Origin: Gracilibacteraceae bacterium
GTDB taxonomy: Bacteria > Bacillota > Desulfitobacteriia > Desulfitobacteriales > Syntrophobotulaceae
Direction: 5' to 3'
NCBI GenBank assembly: GCA_031266805.1
Contig: JAISAH010000042.1
Coordinates: forward strand, 1 to 34,925
DNA: 34,925 nucleotides
The notes under the pieces are model-generated. The model saw only the letters and a program-made list of their open reading frames with translations. It was not told the origin of the DNA and ran no database searches. Shown here in pieces: positions 16,223 through 24,863 of this stretch. The first letter of the stretch is position 1, and each line of letters opens with the position of its first letter. Position numbers and translations under genes: made by a program.

Positions 16223-17746
16223 TTAAATTTCAAGTATTGATCCCAGTTGAGCCGTAATCGCATCAAGCCATTCCAGTTTATGCTCCAACTCCCTGATATG
16301 TTCCTCATGTTTGTTTTCATTAATTTCGCTCGTGAGTTGATGTTTGATTTTCCCGAAATATCTGGCATCCTCAAGTTTATGCGCAAGTGTATCTACGAGA
16401 TTCTTGATCTTCGCCGGTTTCGCGTATTTTTGCACATACTGCCGTATCGCCGCCTCAATGGACATGACGCCCGTGTGAATCAAAGCGGTATCGGGATTTT
16501 CGATATCTCTGCCATCCCAATTCCACGCCGCCTCATGAAGCTGGGCGTTAATCTCGGCTCGCGCACTAGGCGGAAGCGGAGCGTAATTTTCAAAATGCAA
16601 ATTCTCGCTGCGGTTGAGTTTCCTGATTCTGGTTTCGGTCTCGTCAATATCTTCTTCATCCATTTCAGCGCCGTTCTTCTTCATAAGCCGAATATTCAGC
16701 GCCGGCAGCGCCGCCGCCGGGAACAGGTGAGGGTTCGCGATTCCGTGCGTTTTCAGGTAGGAACGAATATGTTTTAAAATCTCATTCAAATCACCGTCCT
16801 CTTTATTGCGGCCGTCAAGTTTGTTGACGACAAATATGAATCGGTCTTTCGATTGCTTCCCGCCGACCTTCATACTATCGGCGACAACACGAGCGAGGAG
16901 TTTATTGTCGTCGTCGGTCCCGAATTCTGTGGTCATGATGTAAAGCATCAAAGACTTTGAATGTTTACTGAGCAGTTCGCTCTGGATTTTCCTATGATTA
17001 GGATCACGGGAGCTATTCACAGTAGGCGTATCTATAAGCACAAGGGAGACATCTTCCGATGTCACGAAGGGTATATTTCCGGCCGCCCGGATCTCTGACA
17101 CATTTTCATCAGCGTTCAGGCGCTCCATCGTCAGACGCGTCAGATTTTCGTGCACTTCGATCAGACATCTGTCTTTACCATAGACTTCTGCCTTAAAAGG
17201 CATATCCTTTTGCGAACAGTCTTTGATCCGTGTGATGATGGCCGTACAGGCCTCTTGCTTTGTCGGTATGAGTTTTTTGCCGAGCATAGCGTTAATAAGC
17301 GTCGATTTTCCTGCGCTCATCGCACTCACGACACAGACTTCAAAATCGCTGCTCTTGGCATGTTCAAACGCCTTGATTATCATCTCATCCCGCAGTTCAT
17401 CAAACGGGCCGGCCTGGATTTTCCTGAAAACTTCGTCTATCAAGCCTTCCTTGTCAAAGGTTTCTTTGGCGGGTTTATGACAAAATTTGGTGGTCAATTC
17501 ACTGCGTTCCGTCGTCTCGCAGAAAACGCCGGTCAAGTCCTCGTAATCAAGCTTAGTCCCATGGAATGTGATATCAAAATCGATGTCATTGTATTCTTCT
17601 TTAAGAATTTCTGGAAGTTCCTCCACCCATTCCTGTAAGCGAGAACCGTCAGCCCGGAGACGGCTATTTTCCGTCAGTCTCTTACCGTCAACCGTGATCT
17701 CGGTTTCAAGTTTATACGGATTATACTTAATGAACACCTTTTTCAT
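16223..17746 (-). CDS. Dynamin-like GTPase, short paralogue lacking the stalk
   Basis: A 507-residue paralogue of the next gene, nearly identical over the first 460 residues (same MKKVFIKYNPYKLETEI start, MSAGKSTLINAMLG at about 140-153, NKLDGR). Two differences stand out. First, G3 reads DTPTVNSS instead of DTPGPNNS, so the glycine that contacts the gamma-phosphate is lost. Second, the 250-residue helical stalk of the long form is absent: after KNLVDTLAHKLEDARYF only a coiled-coil stub remains, joined in frame to the same end (LEWLDAITAQLGSILEI). It probably arose by tandem duplication followed by internal deletion. It may be a regulatory partner of the long form or the product of decay; the frame is intact and GGAGG precedes ATG 17746. 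Confidence 0.8.
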   Translation of the reverse strand: MKKVFIKYNPYKLETEITVDGKRLTENSRLRADGSRLQEWVEELPEILKEEYNDIDFDITFHGTKLDYEDLTGVFCETTERSELTTKFCHKPAKETFDKEGLIDEVFRKIQAGPFDELRDEMIIKAFEHAKSSDFEVCVVSAMSAGKSTLINAMLGKKLIPTKQEACTAIITRIKDCSQKDMPFKAEVYGKDRCLIEVHENLTRLTMERLNADENVSEIRAAGNIPFVTSEDVSLVLIDTPTVNSSRDPNHRKIQSELLSKHSKSLMLYIMTTEFGTDDDNKLLARVVADSMKVGGKQSKDRFIFVVNKLDGRNKEDGDLNEILKHIRSYLKTHGIANPHLFPAAALPALNIRLMKKNGAEMDEEDIDETETRIRKLNRSENLHFENYAPLPPSARAEINAQLHEAAWNWDGRDIENPDTALIHTGVMSIEAAIRQYVQKYAKPAKIKNLVDTLAHKLEDARYFGKIKHQLTSEINENKHEEHIRELEHKLEWLDAITAQLGSILEI

Positions 17747-19055
17747 CGTCGGTTCCTCCGAACAGTATTTTTTCCAGACCGGACAAGCCGCATTTCCTGC
17801 TCATCAGGGCCGCTTCGTCCTCGCCGCCGCTTGCGTCCGATCCGGCACAGCGGTCAGATAGGTCGTACTCCTCCCTTCTGAATTTTCTGGCGTAATAATC
17901 GCAGGCATCCTGCTCGTCCTCGGACAGCCTGTCCCCGCTCCGTCTCATTTTGACCAGCAGGGCGAAATACGCCGACAGCGGGCATATTACAGGGTTCTCG
18001 TAGCCGAGTCGTAGCAAGTCGCTACGCACCCCCTCCAAACTATCAGTGACAGAATCTTCTGACTTATTGAAGTCGTCAAGCTTGTTCAGCACGAATATGA
18101 CCTTGTCTTTCGGCACATTCTCCGCGACCCAGCGCAGATGGCGGAATTCATCTCCGGCGCCGATTTTGTTCGCGTTGAGGACAAAAATAACCTTGTCGTA
18201 TCTTTCCGCGAGTAAAGCTTCCCGCGTCAGTTCCCCATGATCGCGGTTCACGGCGGAGTTCGCGCCAGGCGTGTCGATGAGGCACAGCCGGTTTTGCGGC
18301 TCGGCGCTTCCGCGGAAGAACGAGGCCACATGGCTGACCTCCGTCCGTATGCCGCCGACGAGTTCATCATAGCCCGCGTCCAAATCAAACGGCGAGGCGC
18401 GCAGATGAACGGCGTTGTCTTCAAACGGCTTGTTATAGATGTAGCACAGATTTGCCGTGCAGACCTCCTGCGACGTTTTGGTCACCGGCTTGCCGACCAG
18501 CGCGTTGATCAGCGTCGACTTCCCCGCGCTCAGACCGGCCGTGACGATAAAACGCTTCTCTGTCTGGATGCCGAACCGCCGGTTGGCCCGGAATTGGTTG
18601 ATCAACTCCTTCGCGAATGAAACAGCCGCGGGAATCTCGCCATCGTTCCACAGAGCGGTGAATAAAGTGTCTAATCGCGCCGTTTCCTTGGGGCGAGGGA
18701 ATTCGCGCAATGAGGCATACGCCTTTTTGATCTCCGCTTCATCCAAAAGGATGAGGGCGATATCGCACAGGAGCCAGCAACTATACTTCCTTTTCCACGG
18801 CCAAATATTGTTCACCAGAGCGCTGATCGCGCGAGACATCTCGCTTTCAAAGAGCCACGCCTGTATGGAACCGCCCGCGAGCAGTTTTTGATACTGAGCA
18901 AGCCGCGCCTCAATATAGTCGGTATTACCCCAGCTCTGCCGCACAAAATATTCAAGCGCCATAAAATAATCCGTTTTCAGTTTTTGCTTGGACGGTTTCA
19001 TCGGGTGCCGCGCCAAGTCCAGCGACGATATAAAATGCCCGATATCGTTATTCAT
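17727..19055 (-). CDS. Dynamin-like GTPase with helical N-terminal domain
   Basis: A 442-residue GTPase that differs from the next two. Residues 1-150 are a helical domain without a motif I recognise. The G domain follows: G1 GLSAGKSTLINALVG near 172-186, G3 LIDTPGANSAVNRDHGE near 257, G4 VLNKLDDFNKSED near 321. G1 and G3 resemble the dynamin-like/Leo group. The C-terminus is short and acidic, with no stalk. It overlaps the next gene by 20 bases and the previous one by 8 (ATGAATAA), so all are translated together. I use ATG 19055; a TTG one codon earlier is less likely. Three adjacent GTPases fit hetero-oligomeric bacterial dynamin systems such as LeoABC, which is linked to toxin release in enterotoxigenic E. 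coli; the parallel is inference. Confidence 0.82.
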   Translation of the reverse strand: MNNDIGHFISSLDLARHPMKPSKQKLKTDYFMALEYFVRQSWGNTDYIEARLAQYQKLLAGGSIQAWLFESEMSRAISALVNNIWPWKRKYSCWLLCDIALILLDEAEIKKAYASLREFPRPKETARLDTLFTALWNDGEIPAAVSFAKELINQFRANRRFGIQTEKRFIVTAGLSAGKSTLINALVGKPVTKTSQEVCTANLCYIYNKPFEDNAVHLRASPFDLDAGYDELVGGIRTEVSHVASFFRGSAEPQNRLCLIDTPGANSAVNRDHGELTREALLAERYDKVIFVLNANKIGAGDEFRHLRWVAENVPKDKVIFVLNKLDDFNKSEDSVTDSLEGVRSDLLRLGYENPVICPLSAYFALLVKMRRSGDRLSEDEQDACDYYARKFRREEYDLSDRCAGSDASGGEDEAALMSRKCGLSGLEKILFGGTDDEKGVH

Positions 19056-19359
19056 CAAAATCCTCGTCGAATGTAATATTATATGTTATTTCATGTTTTT
19101 CGTTTTCCCCGCGAAACAATTCCATCGGATTAGCACCGCCAATCCGCCAGAATACCTTACCCAGAAGTTCCCCCTTAGCGTCAAAGGCCATTCCTCTCAC
19201 CTTGTAATAGCCGCCTTCGTCTCTTCGTTTCAGATCTGCCCGCGTGGCGCCGCCGCGCCCCATCTCATCCATCCAATTCTCAATATCGCGCGGTTTGTCC
19301 ATGACCCTTTCAGCTGTTTTTTCTACTAAACGCTCATGGAATGAATTCAAAAAGCTCAT
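19048..19359 (-). CDS. Small uncharacterised operon protein
   Basis: A 103-residue soluble protein that I do not recognise. The first 60 residues are charged helices (HERLVEKTAERVMDKPRDIENWMDEMGRGG); the rest reads as beta strands (YYKVRGMAFDAKGELLGKVFWRIGG, then KHEITYNITFDEDFDE). The start at 19359 has AGGAGG upstream. It overlaps the GTPase gene. A fragment of a near copy of its 3' end lies at 23650-23710, so the gene, or the operon, has been duplicated in part. Confidence 0.6.
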   Translation of the reverse strand: MSFLNSFHERLVEKTAERVMDKPRDIENWMDEMGRGGATRADLKRRDEGGYYKVRGMAFDAKGELLGKVFWRIGGANPMELFRGENEKHEITYNITFDEDFDE

Positions 19360-19424
19360 ATTTTCCTCCTGTTAATATTAATTAAGCTGTTTATTATGTT
19401 CACAGATTAACATATATTAACAAA

Positions 19425-21833
19425 TTATTTTTTGTTCTTCTGAAACTGCTCCTTGAACTCTGCTTTTAGGACCTCTGCTCCTTCTTTTTTACTCAGGTCG
19501 TTCTGGTTCAGCTTGCCCATTTTAATAGCCTTGCACACTTGAATGTATGCCTTACCAAGAGCAAGCGTAATTAGGCCCGCTGTTGACGCGGAAATAGCGC
19601 CGCCCACGACTGAACCCACACCGGGAATGAACTTTAAAGCGTTAGCAACAACCGTTCTCCCGATAACAGTGGCTCCGCCAACACCAACTGCCGCCGTCGC
19701 GAGCGATTTAAGCGTATCCCTGCTCACGTTGAACTGGAAAACCGAATTGATAGCAATCATCATAGCTACTTCTTCACCTATGAGCAGCGGCGCGTCAGCG
19801 AACGGGATGGGAATTGCTCCTGTCGCTCCTGTAGCGGCGACAAAGCCTAACACAACATTATCCGCTTTTTTTAGCATTTCCTTATACTCAAAATCTTGCA
19901 TCTCGACAGATTGCGCATAATCTTTAACATGATTAAAATAAGTATCGCCTGTATTGGATAACTCTACAATAAGATTTACATTCTTTGTGAAATTTTTTGG
20001 AGTTTCGCGAATACCAGTTGTATATCCTCTAAGTGGAATGCATTCATCGAACTCACAGTTTCTTACAGCGACAAATTCTTGTTCTTTGTTTGCTTCTTTA
20101 CCTGCGATACAACCAATGATTGATCCGTTTGTCGTGCAATTATTGAATTTGCAGGAAACAACAGTGGACTTTCCGGTGTTTTTTGACTTTATAACGACGG
20201 TAATTAAGTTGTCAGTTTGTCTATTTCCACAAACCCACGACTCCATCATTGTAGACACCTTAGGATCATATAAATCTACTGTTTCATTATTTACACAATC
20301 TGTAAATATACAATTAGTGACGTTCATCTGCTCTGCATGGATAGCGCACCCGGAACAAGATTCAAACTTCGAATTTTTAACAGTAAAATTTGAAGGCTCT
20401 ACGAAGCCGCCTATGCCGCATAGCCCGATCGTCTTTATAAACGTTGTACCGGTAATCTCCGCTATCGAAGCCCTTAAAAAGCTGTAATGTTCACGTTCTC
20501 TATTCTTGCCGATATATCCCGATAATATATTTTCAAAATGACACTGTACAATCTCGAGCTTATATAACTGCGATATTTCAATATCTATATCTCTAAAGAA
20601 AGTATTGAAGAGCGATAACTCCCCGTAATTTTTAAAACAGAACAAATATTCATTCCAGCTTCTGCCTGCTGATAAACATTCGGATATTTTTGAGCCATTA
20701 ATTTCCATTTTATTTGCTGAGATCGAAAACTTGCCCTTATGGGCAACAATTTGGCAGTTTTTTAGCGATAAATCAGCCTTGAAAATTATGCCAATGCAGT
20801 TTTTGAATTTACAATTACTAACATTTATGGTTTCGTCAGAGGATTTAATCACACAGCGCTCGTCGGAATGTCTGCTGTCTAAAACTGATGTGCATTCAGC
20901 AAACGTACAGTCGTTCAAATCAATAGAAGTGCTTTCGGCAGCCAGACAAGCCTCTCGGCAAACTCGCTCAGTCACAAAAACGCACTTGTTGAAATGAAGT
21001 TTGCTGTCTTTCACGGTCGCCGCGACGGGAAACTCAGAGTTGAAAGTGATCACGCAATTATTGAAAATAATATCCGCGTCTGTGATAGACAACATTTTGC
21101 TTATTTCAATTTTGCAGTCTGTAAAAGCATATTTTCCGGATGTTGCGGCATAAATATCTCTCGATTCCGCATATTGCGCGTCTAAATCATTGCTTTCGTT
21201 GATTTTTTCTTCCAGCTCGAACAAGGAAGGTGTTTGAATCCCGCCTATCACCAGCAATCCATATTTATCAGGCAATTTATCGTATACTGATTGGACTTGA
21301 TCGTTTATCTCACGAAGCCGCTTATTAGAAATTTCCGCATGTTCAAGCAGATGGTCCACCTTTTCTTTAATAATCGAATCATTGCCTGAAATAGCAACAA
21401 CATCGAATAAGAATTTTGCCAGGATTGCTGTCTCTTCCGGCACAAGGTTTGAAATTAGATTCAGGTCTACTTCCGCCTGTGGCAACACCCCTAACCGCGC
21501 AATAATACTCTGGATGTATTCATTGTATAACTCACGCGCAGATTCGTCATAAATGCGCAAAAGCGCTGTTGCGATGACTGTTCTGTTTTCTGGGGAAATA
21601 TTTAAGATTTGATTGAAATCAAGAGGCTTAAATCCATATTCTTGCAATTTCAAGCGCTTATCATCAGTGTCGATGTAGTCCATCAGCGCTTCATTTATGG
21701 CGCCTTGCGTCTCAGTGTTCCTAATAAGTAGAACTTCACTAGCGCCCTTTACCTCTGCGCCAACCATGTTTAATACCTTTTCAGCCACTTGTCCTGTAGC
21801 TTCTGCTCCTTTAATATAATTCTCGTTTGCCAT
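19425..21833 (-). CDS. Beta-helix protein fused to a DUF697 membrane domain
   Basis: An 802-residue protein of three parts. Residues 1-215 are helical. About 225-600 hold short repeats with the rhythm of a right-handed parallel beta-helix (for example VSNCKFKNCIGI, LSLKNCQIVAHK, VTNCIFTDCVNN), where an Asn-Cys ladder recurs roughly every 20-25 residues. About 655-775 is a DUF697-type domain with Gly/Ala hydrophobic segments (VVLGFVAATGATGAIPIPFADAP, FIPGVGSVVGGAISASTAG). DUF697 is normally joined to GTPase domains and places them at the membrane; here the GTPases are separate genes just downstream. No signal peptide, so the helix would sit in the cytoplasm. Base composition is lower in GC than in the flanks. 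The function of this combination is unknown to me. Confidence 0.75.
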   Translation of the reverse strand: MANENYIKGAEATGQVAEKVLNMVGAEVKGASEVLLIRNTETQGAINEALMDYIDTDDKRLKLQEYGFKPLDFNQILNISPENRTVIATALLRIYDESARELYNEYIQSIIARLGVLPQAEVDLNLISNLVPEETAILAKFLFDVVAISGNDSIIKEKVDHLLEHAEISNKRLREINDQVQSVYDKLPDKYGLLVIGGIQTPSLFELEEKINESNDLDAQYAESRDIYAATSGKYAFTDCKIEISKMLSITDADIIFNNCVITFNSEFPVAATVKDSKLHFNKCVFVTERVCREACLAAESTSIDLNDCTFAECTSVLDSRHSDERCVIKSSDETINVSNCKFKNCIGIIFKADLSLKNCQIVAHKGKFSISANKMEINGSKISECLSAGRSWNEYLFCFKNYGELSLFNTFFRDIDIEISQLYKLEIVQCHFENILSGYIGKNREREHYSFLRASIAEITGTTFIKTIGLCGIGGFVEPSNFTVKNSKFESCSGCAIHAEQMNVTNCIFTDCVNNETVDLYDPKVSTMMESWVCGNRQTDNLITVVIKSKNTGKSTVVSCKFNNCTTNGSIIGCIAGKEANKEQEFVAVRNCEFDECIPLRGYTTGIRETPKNFTKNVNLIVELSNTGDTYFNHVKDYAQSVEMQDFEYKEMLKKADNVVLGFVAATGATGAIPIPFADAPLLIGEEVAMMIAINSVFQFNVSRDTLKSLATAAVGVGGATVIGRTVVANALKFIPGVGSVVGGAISASTAGLITLALGKAYIQVCKAIKMGKLNQNDLSKKEGAEVLKAEFKEQFQKNKK

Positions 21834-21857
21834 CTAAGAAAACCTCCTGTTCATTAA

Positions 21858-23129
21858 TTAGTTAGTGGAATAAAGCCAATTGAAGTCTGTACTGAGAACC
21901 TTCTCTGCAAATCTTTCTTTCAAGTACTCTTGTTTTATCTCCCGAATAAATTTGGTATCAGAAACAAGCCTGTGAATTGTTGCGATAAAACCGCCTATAT
22001 CAAAGCGTTTGGCGGCTTCGGCCGGATTCTTGGCAGCGATGGCAATCCCAGTTGCAACAAGTATGTTGGACGCGCTTGAAATACAATTTGCCGTCAATAA
22101 TATTTTCCTCGTTCGCACCTGATAGAGCCGGATGTCGCCGTCTTTTTCTTCATCATACATCAACATATGGATAGCCTTGATGATTTCGTTGATCAGCAAA
22201 CTGACTGCGAATTGAATACCCACTATGGCAAAGTCTTTCCCTAAGGCCCCAGTGACCTTTTTTATTGCCTTTTCTGCTTCATCGGAATTCCATCCCTTTT
22301 CTATCAATTCTTGAGCTTTTTCCGCGCTTAGAAAAGGAATCGGCAATCCTGTTTTGCCTGTTTTATCTGAGTAAAGGTGAATTCCCTCTCTGGCTACCGC
22401 AGCAGGCAGTCGTTTGATATCCGCTTTAAAGGCTTTCCATGCGACGAAAAAAGCTTCGCCTATACTGCTGCGCCCATATATCCGGTTGCCTTTTTCTGTC
22501 ACGGTAAATGTTTCTAGTCCCGGGGATTTATAGGTTAATGTGCGGGTCATTATGTTTATCGGCCCAAATAAATACCCTAAAATCGGGTCATGCCCCAAAG
22601 TATACGCATGATGATTCAAACCGCTCAATTGCTGCAAATGGCCGGGGATCGGAAATTCCTTGGGCGCAAAGGCGTCATAGGGAACAGGGCGAGTAAGAAT
22701 TTGGAAAACGGTTCTATAACCTTCATCGGTATAGATGTCTTTATCTTTTTCGATTGTTTTCTTAATTTTATCAAGTTCTTCTTTGCTTTTTTTATCTTCT
22801 ATGCTCTTCCCTTCTTTGTCTGCTATTCTACTCTCGTTTGAGGGCTCGTGCTTGAAATCAAAATCAAGAGGTGCAATTTTCCCCATGATAAGCCATTTAG
22901 CGCACAATAATCCAATTGCGACAAAAAGAAAAGTCAAATCTTTTGAGTAAGTTATGCCTGTAGCTTTAGAAAATTCCGCATCTAAATCAGCCATAATTTC
23001 TCCGGCGCGACCAAAATGTTCGCCAATACGAAAACACTCATCACCCAGTTTATCGAGGTGTTTGATTGTTTCGCGATTATCAGCAATGAGCTTCGAATTT
23101 AGTTCGCGTAATTTGTCTGTTCTTCTCAT
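21858..23129 (-). CDS. Membrane protein of unknown family
   Basis: A 423-residue protein. A coiled-coil N-terminus (1-60) is followed by one hydrophobic segment (LTFLFVAIGLLCAKWLIMG, about 64-82), a Lys/Glu-rich stretch (about 95-130), a conserved-looking centre (LSGLNHHAYTLGHDPILGYLFG, about 170-192), and two more hydrophobic segments near 299-319 and 342-365. The His-rich LNHHAYTLGHD motif seems functional, possibly a metal site, but I know no enzyme with it. The gene is 24 bases upstream of the beta-helix gene. ATG 23129 has AAAGG upstream. It should be an integral membrane part of the system. Confidence 0.65.
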   Translation of the reverse strand: MRRTDKLRELNSKLIADNRETIKHLDKLGDECFRIGEHFGRAGEIMADLDAEFSKATGITYSKDLTFLFVAIGLLCAKWLIMGKIAPLDFDFKHEPSNESRIADKEGKSIEDKKSKEELDKIKKTIEKDKDIYTDEGYRTVFQILTRPVPYDAFAPKEFPIPGHLQQLSGLNHHAYTLGHDPILGYLFGPINIMTRTLTYKSPGLETFTVTEKGNRIYGRSSIGEAFFVAWKAFKADIKRLPAAVAREGIHLYSDKTGKTGLPIPFLSAEKAQELIEKGWNSDEAEKAIKKVTGALGKDFAIVGIQFAVSLLINEIIKAIHMLMYDEEKDGDIRLYQVRTRKILLTANCISSASNILVATGIAIAAKNPAEAAKRFDIGGFIATIHRLVSDTKFIREIKQEYLKERFAEKVLSTDFNWLYSTN

Positions 23130-23143
23130 GATCTTTGCCTTTC

Positions 23144-23257
23144 TTACAGATGCAATAAATTATTTCCCCCGGAATTAGCGACTTCCTGGGTCGCCAGCAA
23201 TTGATCTGGACCTGCCCTTCTTTCCCAATATTTTCCTTGCGTTTCTTCCGTTCTCAA
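23144..23257 (-). CDS. Possible 37-residue leader protein
   Basis: A TTG-started frame (RTEETQGKYWERR..., ending SGGNNLLHL) with GAGGTG seven bases upstream. Its TAA stop stands just before the ribosome binding site of the membrane protein gene at 23129, so it could be a coupled leader. The composition is not strongly protein-like, so I give it low weight. Confidence 0.25.
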   Translation of the reverse strand: MRTEETQGKYWERRAGPDQLLATQEVANSGGNNLLHL

Positions 23258-23283
23258 GCAAAATCACCTCGGCGAGGTATTTT

Positions 23284-23312
23284 TGGATTCTGGGACAAGC
23301 CCAGAATGACGG
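23284..23312. repeat. Dispersed palindromic repeat
   Basis: Palindrome ATTCTGGGACAAGCCCAGAAT (23287-23307) with TGG and GACGGG flanks, a variant of the element at 9956 and 34066. It lies in the gap between two minus-strand genes, next to a 13-base palindrome ACCTCGGCGAGGT (23266-23278). Confidence 0.8.
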
Positions 23313-23355
23313 GAGTCAAAAAGCGACATCAGTTAAACAGTACTCATCCTTCAAA

Positions 23356-23598
23356 TCAATAAAAGTATTTTCGCCGTGCAAGTACGCCTTGCAACAACTC
23401 ATCACGGACTATATTCCGCACTTCCCTCTCTCTAAGTTCACGAAGCGTCTGTTCATCTGTCATCTTGCCTACATGATCCAAAAATTTCTCTATTTTCGGA
23501 TTATCTATGCTTGCTAAGATGATTCCGCCAACAATAGCAGCCGTTGTTATGCCCGCCGTTATGCCCGCCGTTATAAGAAATTCTCGTAATAATGACAT
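23356..23598 (-). CDS. Small membrane protein at the head of the gene set
   Basis: An 80-residue protein with one membrane segment (AGITAGITTAAIVGGIILASI, about 11-31) and a charged cytoplasmic tail (TLRELREREVRNIVRDELLQG). ATG 23598 is preceded by GGGGGAGG; a longer in-frame start at 23640 lies before that site and has none of its own. It is the first minus-strand gene after the WYL regulator and is separated from the next gene by a gap holding a palindromic repeat, so it may belong to the operon or stand alone. Function unknown. Confidence 0.55.
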   Translation of the reverse strand: MSLLREFLITAGITAGITTAAIVGGIILASIDNPKIEKFLDHVGKMTDEQTLRELREREVRNIVRDELLQGVLARRKYFY

Positions 23599-23649
23599 AA
23601 CTGAATTCCTCCCCCTATTGATTTGATTTATGCCTGTCATCTTTTACCA

Positions 23650-23710
23650 ACATCAAAATCCTCATCGGATGGTGATATTAGGCGTTATTTCATGTTTTTC
23701 ATTTCCCCGC
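23650..23710 (-). pseudogene. Duplicate scrap of the 19048 gene 3' end
   Basis: The bases from 23650 match those at 19052-19113 with few changes (CATCAAAATCCTC, then GTTATTTCATGTTTTTC and TTTCCCCGCG). They correspond to the last 20 codons of the small protein at 19048-19359. The scrap runs into the 3' end of the WYL gene. It is a leftover of a duplication. Confidence 0.7.
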
Positions 23711-24715
23711 GGGAACTCCAGCACCACCCTTTCCGTACATCCGGCTGACGGCGGCGATATGCTCTCTCATTGCCGCGCGCAGGCTTTCAGGTTCGAGGAT
23801 CTCGGCCTTCTCGCCGAGTTGGAACATCCAGCCGAAAAAGACCGGGCTGCTTGATACCGAGGCGTTTATCTCAAAACGACCGCCGCCGATGCCGCGAAGC
23901 CGGGCTTTATTGCCGAATTGATCGAGGGCGACGCTCACGAGGCTTTCGTCGAAGGCGAGCCGGGCTTTTACCACCTCGCCGCTGTACATGCCGAAGGTCT
24001 GTTTGACGTAATCCGTTATCCGGAACGCCTGTTTATCCCATTTCTCCGCCTGTTCGGGCAACGCCGTGACTTCGGTCATGCGGTCGACGCGGTAGTTGGC
24101 GAAGGGATTGTCAAACTGCGGGCTATAAGCGATAAGGTAATAGCTGTCGCCGTTCCAGCACAGCGCCGCGGGGGTTTGGGTGTAGAGGGCGCCATTCTTG
24201 CGGAACACGGGCTGTTTTTTTAGGTGATAGTCGAAATACTTGAAGCTGATTTTCCGGTCGTCGTTGATGGCGGCGTGGAGGGCGTCGATATTGTAAAAAA
24301 CGTGTTCGTTCAGCGATTTCGCCCGGCCGTTGATGTATACCTGACGGTTGAGCTGTTTCGCCTGCGCCGAGCTGACAAGTTTTGACAGTTTTTTGATCAG
24401 CTCGCCGCTCTTTTTGTCGGTGATGATCCGGGAGGACTGCACGGCGTCCACGAGCAATTTGAGTTCCGGCAGCTCAAAGTCGCGGGCGGCGACAAAATAA
24501 CCGCCGCCTCGGCCGCGGCGCAGGACGACGTCCAGACCGAATTGCCGGAGGGCCTCGATATCGTCGTAGATACTGCGGCGGGCGGCGGGGATGCCGCAGC
24601 CTTCCAAGGCGGCGGTCAGCTCGTCGGCGGTGAGAAAATTGTCCTCATCCGTGTTTTCCAGCAATATCCGCATGAGGTACAGCGGTTTCAGCTTTTGGTT
24701 CGAGTAGCGCGGCAT
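23699..24715 (-). CDS. WYL-domain transcriptional regulator
   Basis: A 338-residue regulator. Residues 1-75 form a winged helix (LYLMRILLENTDED..LTADELTAALEGCGIPAARRSIYDDIEAL). The WYL domain follows: IDALHAAINDDRKISFKYFDY near 143-163, ALCWNGDSYYLIAYSP near 184-199, and YRVDRMTEV near 208-216. A WCX-type extension fills the C-terminus (about 245-330). WYL regulators bind nucleic-acid or nucleotide ligands and often control defence or mobile-element genes. ATG 24715 follows GGAGG. The palindrome at 24753-24778, about 40 bases upstream, could be its operator. It is upstream of the long operon on the same strand and may control it. Confidence 0.88.
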   Translation of the reverse strand: MPRYSNQKLKPLYLMRILLENTDEDNFLTADELTAALEGCGIPAARRSIYDDIEALRQFGLDVVLRRGRGGGYFVAARDFELPELKLLVDAVQSSRIITDKKSGELIKKLSKLVSSAQAKQLNRQVYINGRAKSLNEHVFYNIDALHAAINDDRKISFKYFDYHLKKQPVFRKNGALYTQTPAALCWNGDSYYLIAYSPQFDNPFANYRVDRMTEVTALPEQAEKWDKQAFRITDYVKQTFGMYSGEVVKARLAFDESLVSVALDQFGNKARLRGIGGGRFEINASVSSSPVFFGWMFQLGEKAEILEPESLRAAMREHIAAVSRMYGKGGAGVPAGK

Positions 24716-24752
24716 CGGCGGCGTCCTCCTTGGCTATGAGTGATCGGCGCAA

Positions 24753-24778
24753 GTCTCAAAAGGTAGACCTTTTGAGAC
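24753..24778. repeat. Perfect palindrome, candidate operator
   Basis: Arms GTCTCAAAAGGT and ACCTTTTGAGAC around AG. No T-run follows on either strand, so it is not a normal terminator. The same palindrome with longer arms recurs at 24906. It lies in the upstream region of the WYL regulator and is suited to bind a dimer. Confidence 0.75.
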
Positions 24779-24863
24779 CGGAGTTTCACAACCCGCAGTA
24801 GTGCTGAAAAGCCATAATATCCCCTAAGATTTCATAAAATTTCCTTGTTTTTGACAAAGTATC

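Noticed and set aside
16201-16386. N-terminal extension of the long GTPase
   Set aside because: It runs through the 3' end of the short paralogue in another frame; ATG 16200 matches the paralogue start.
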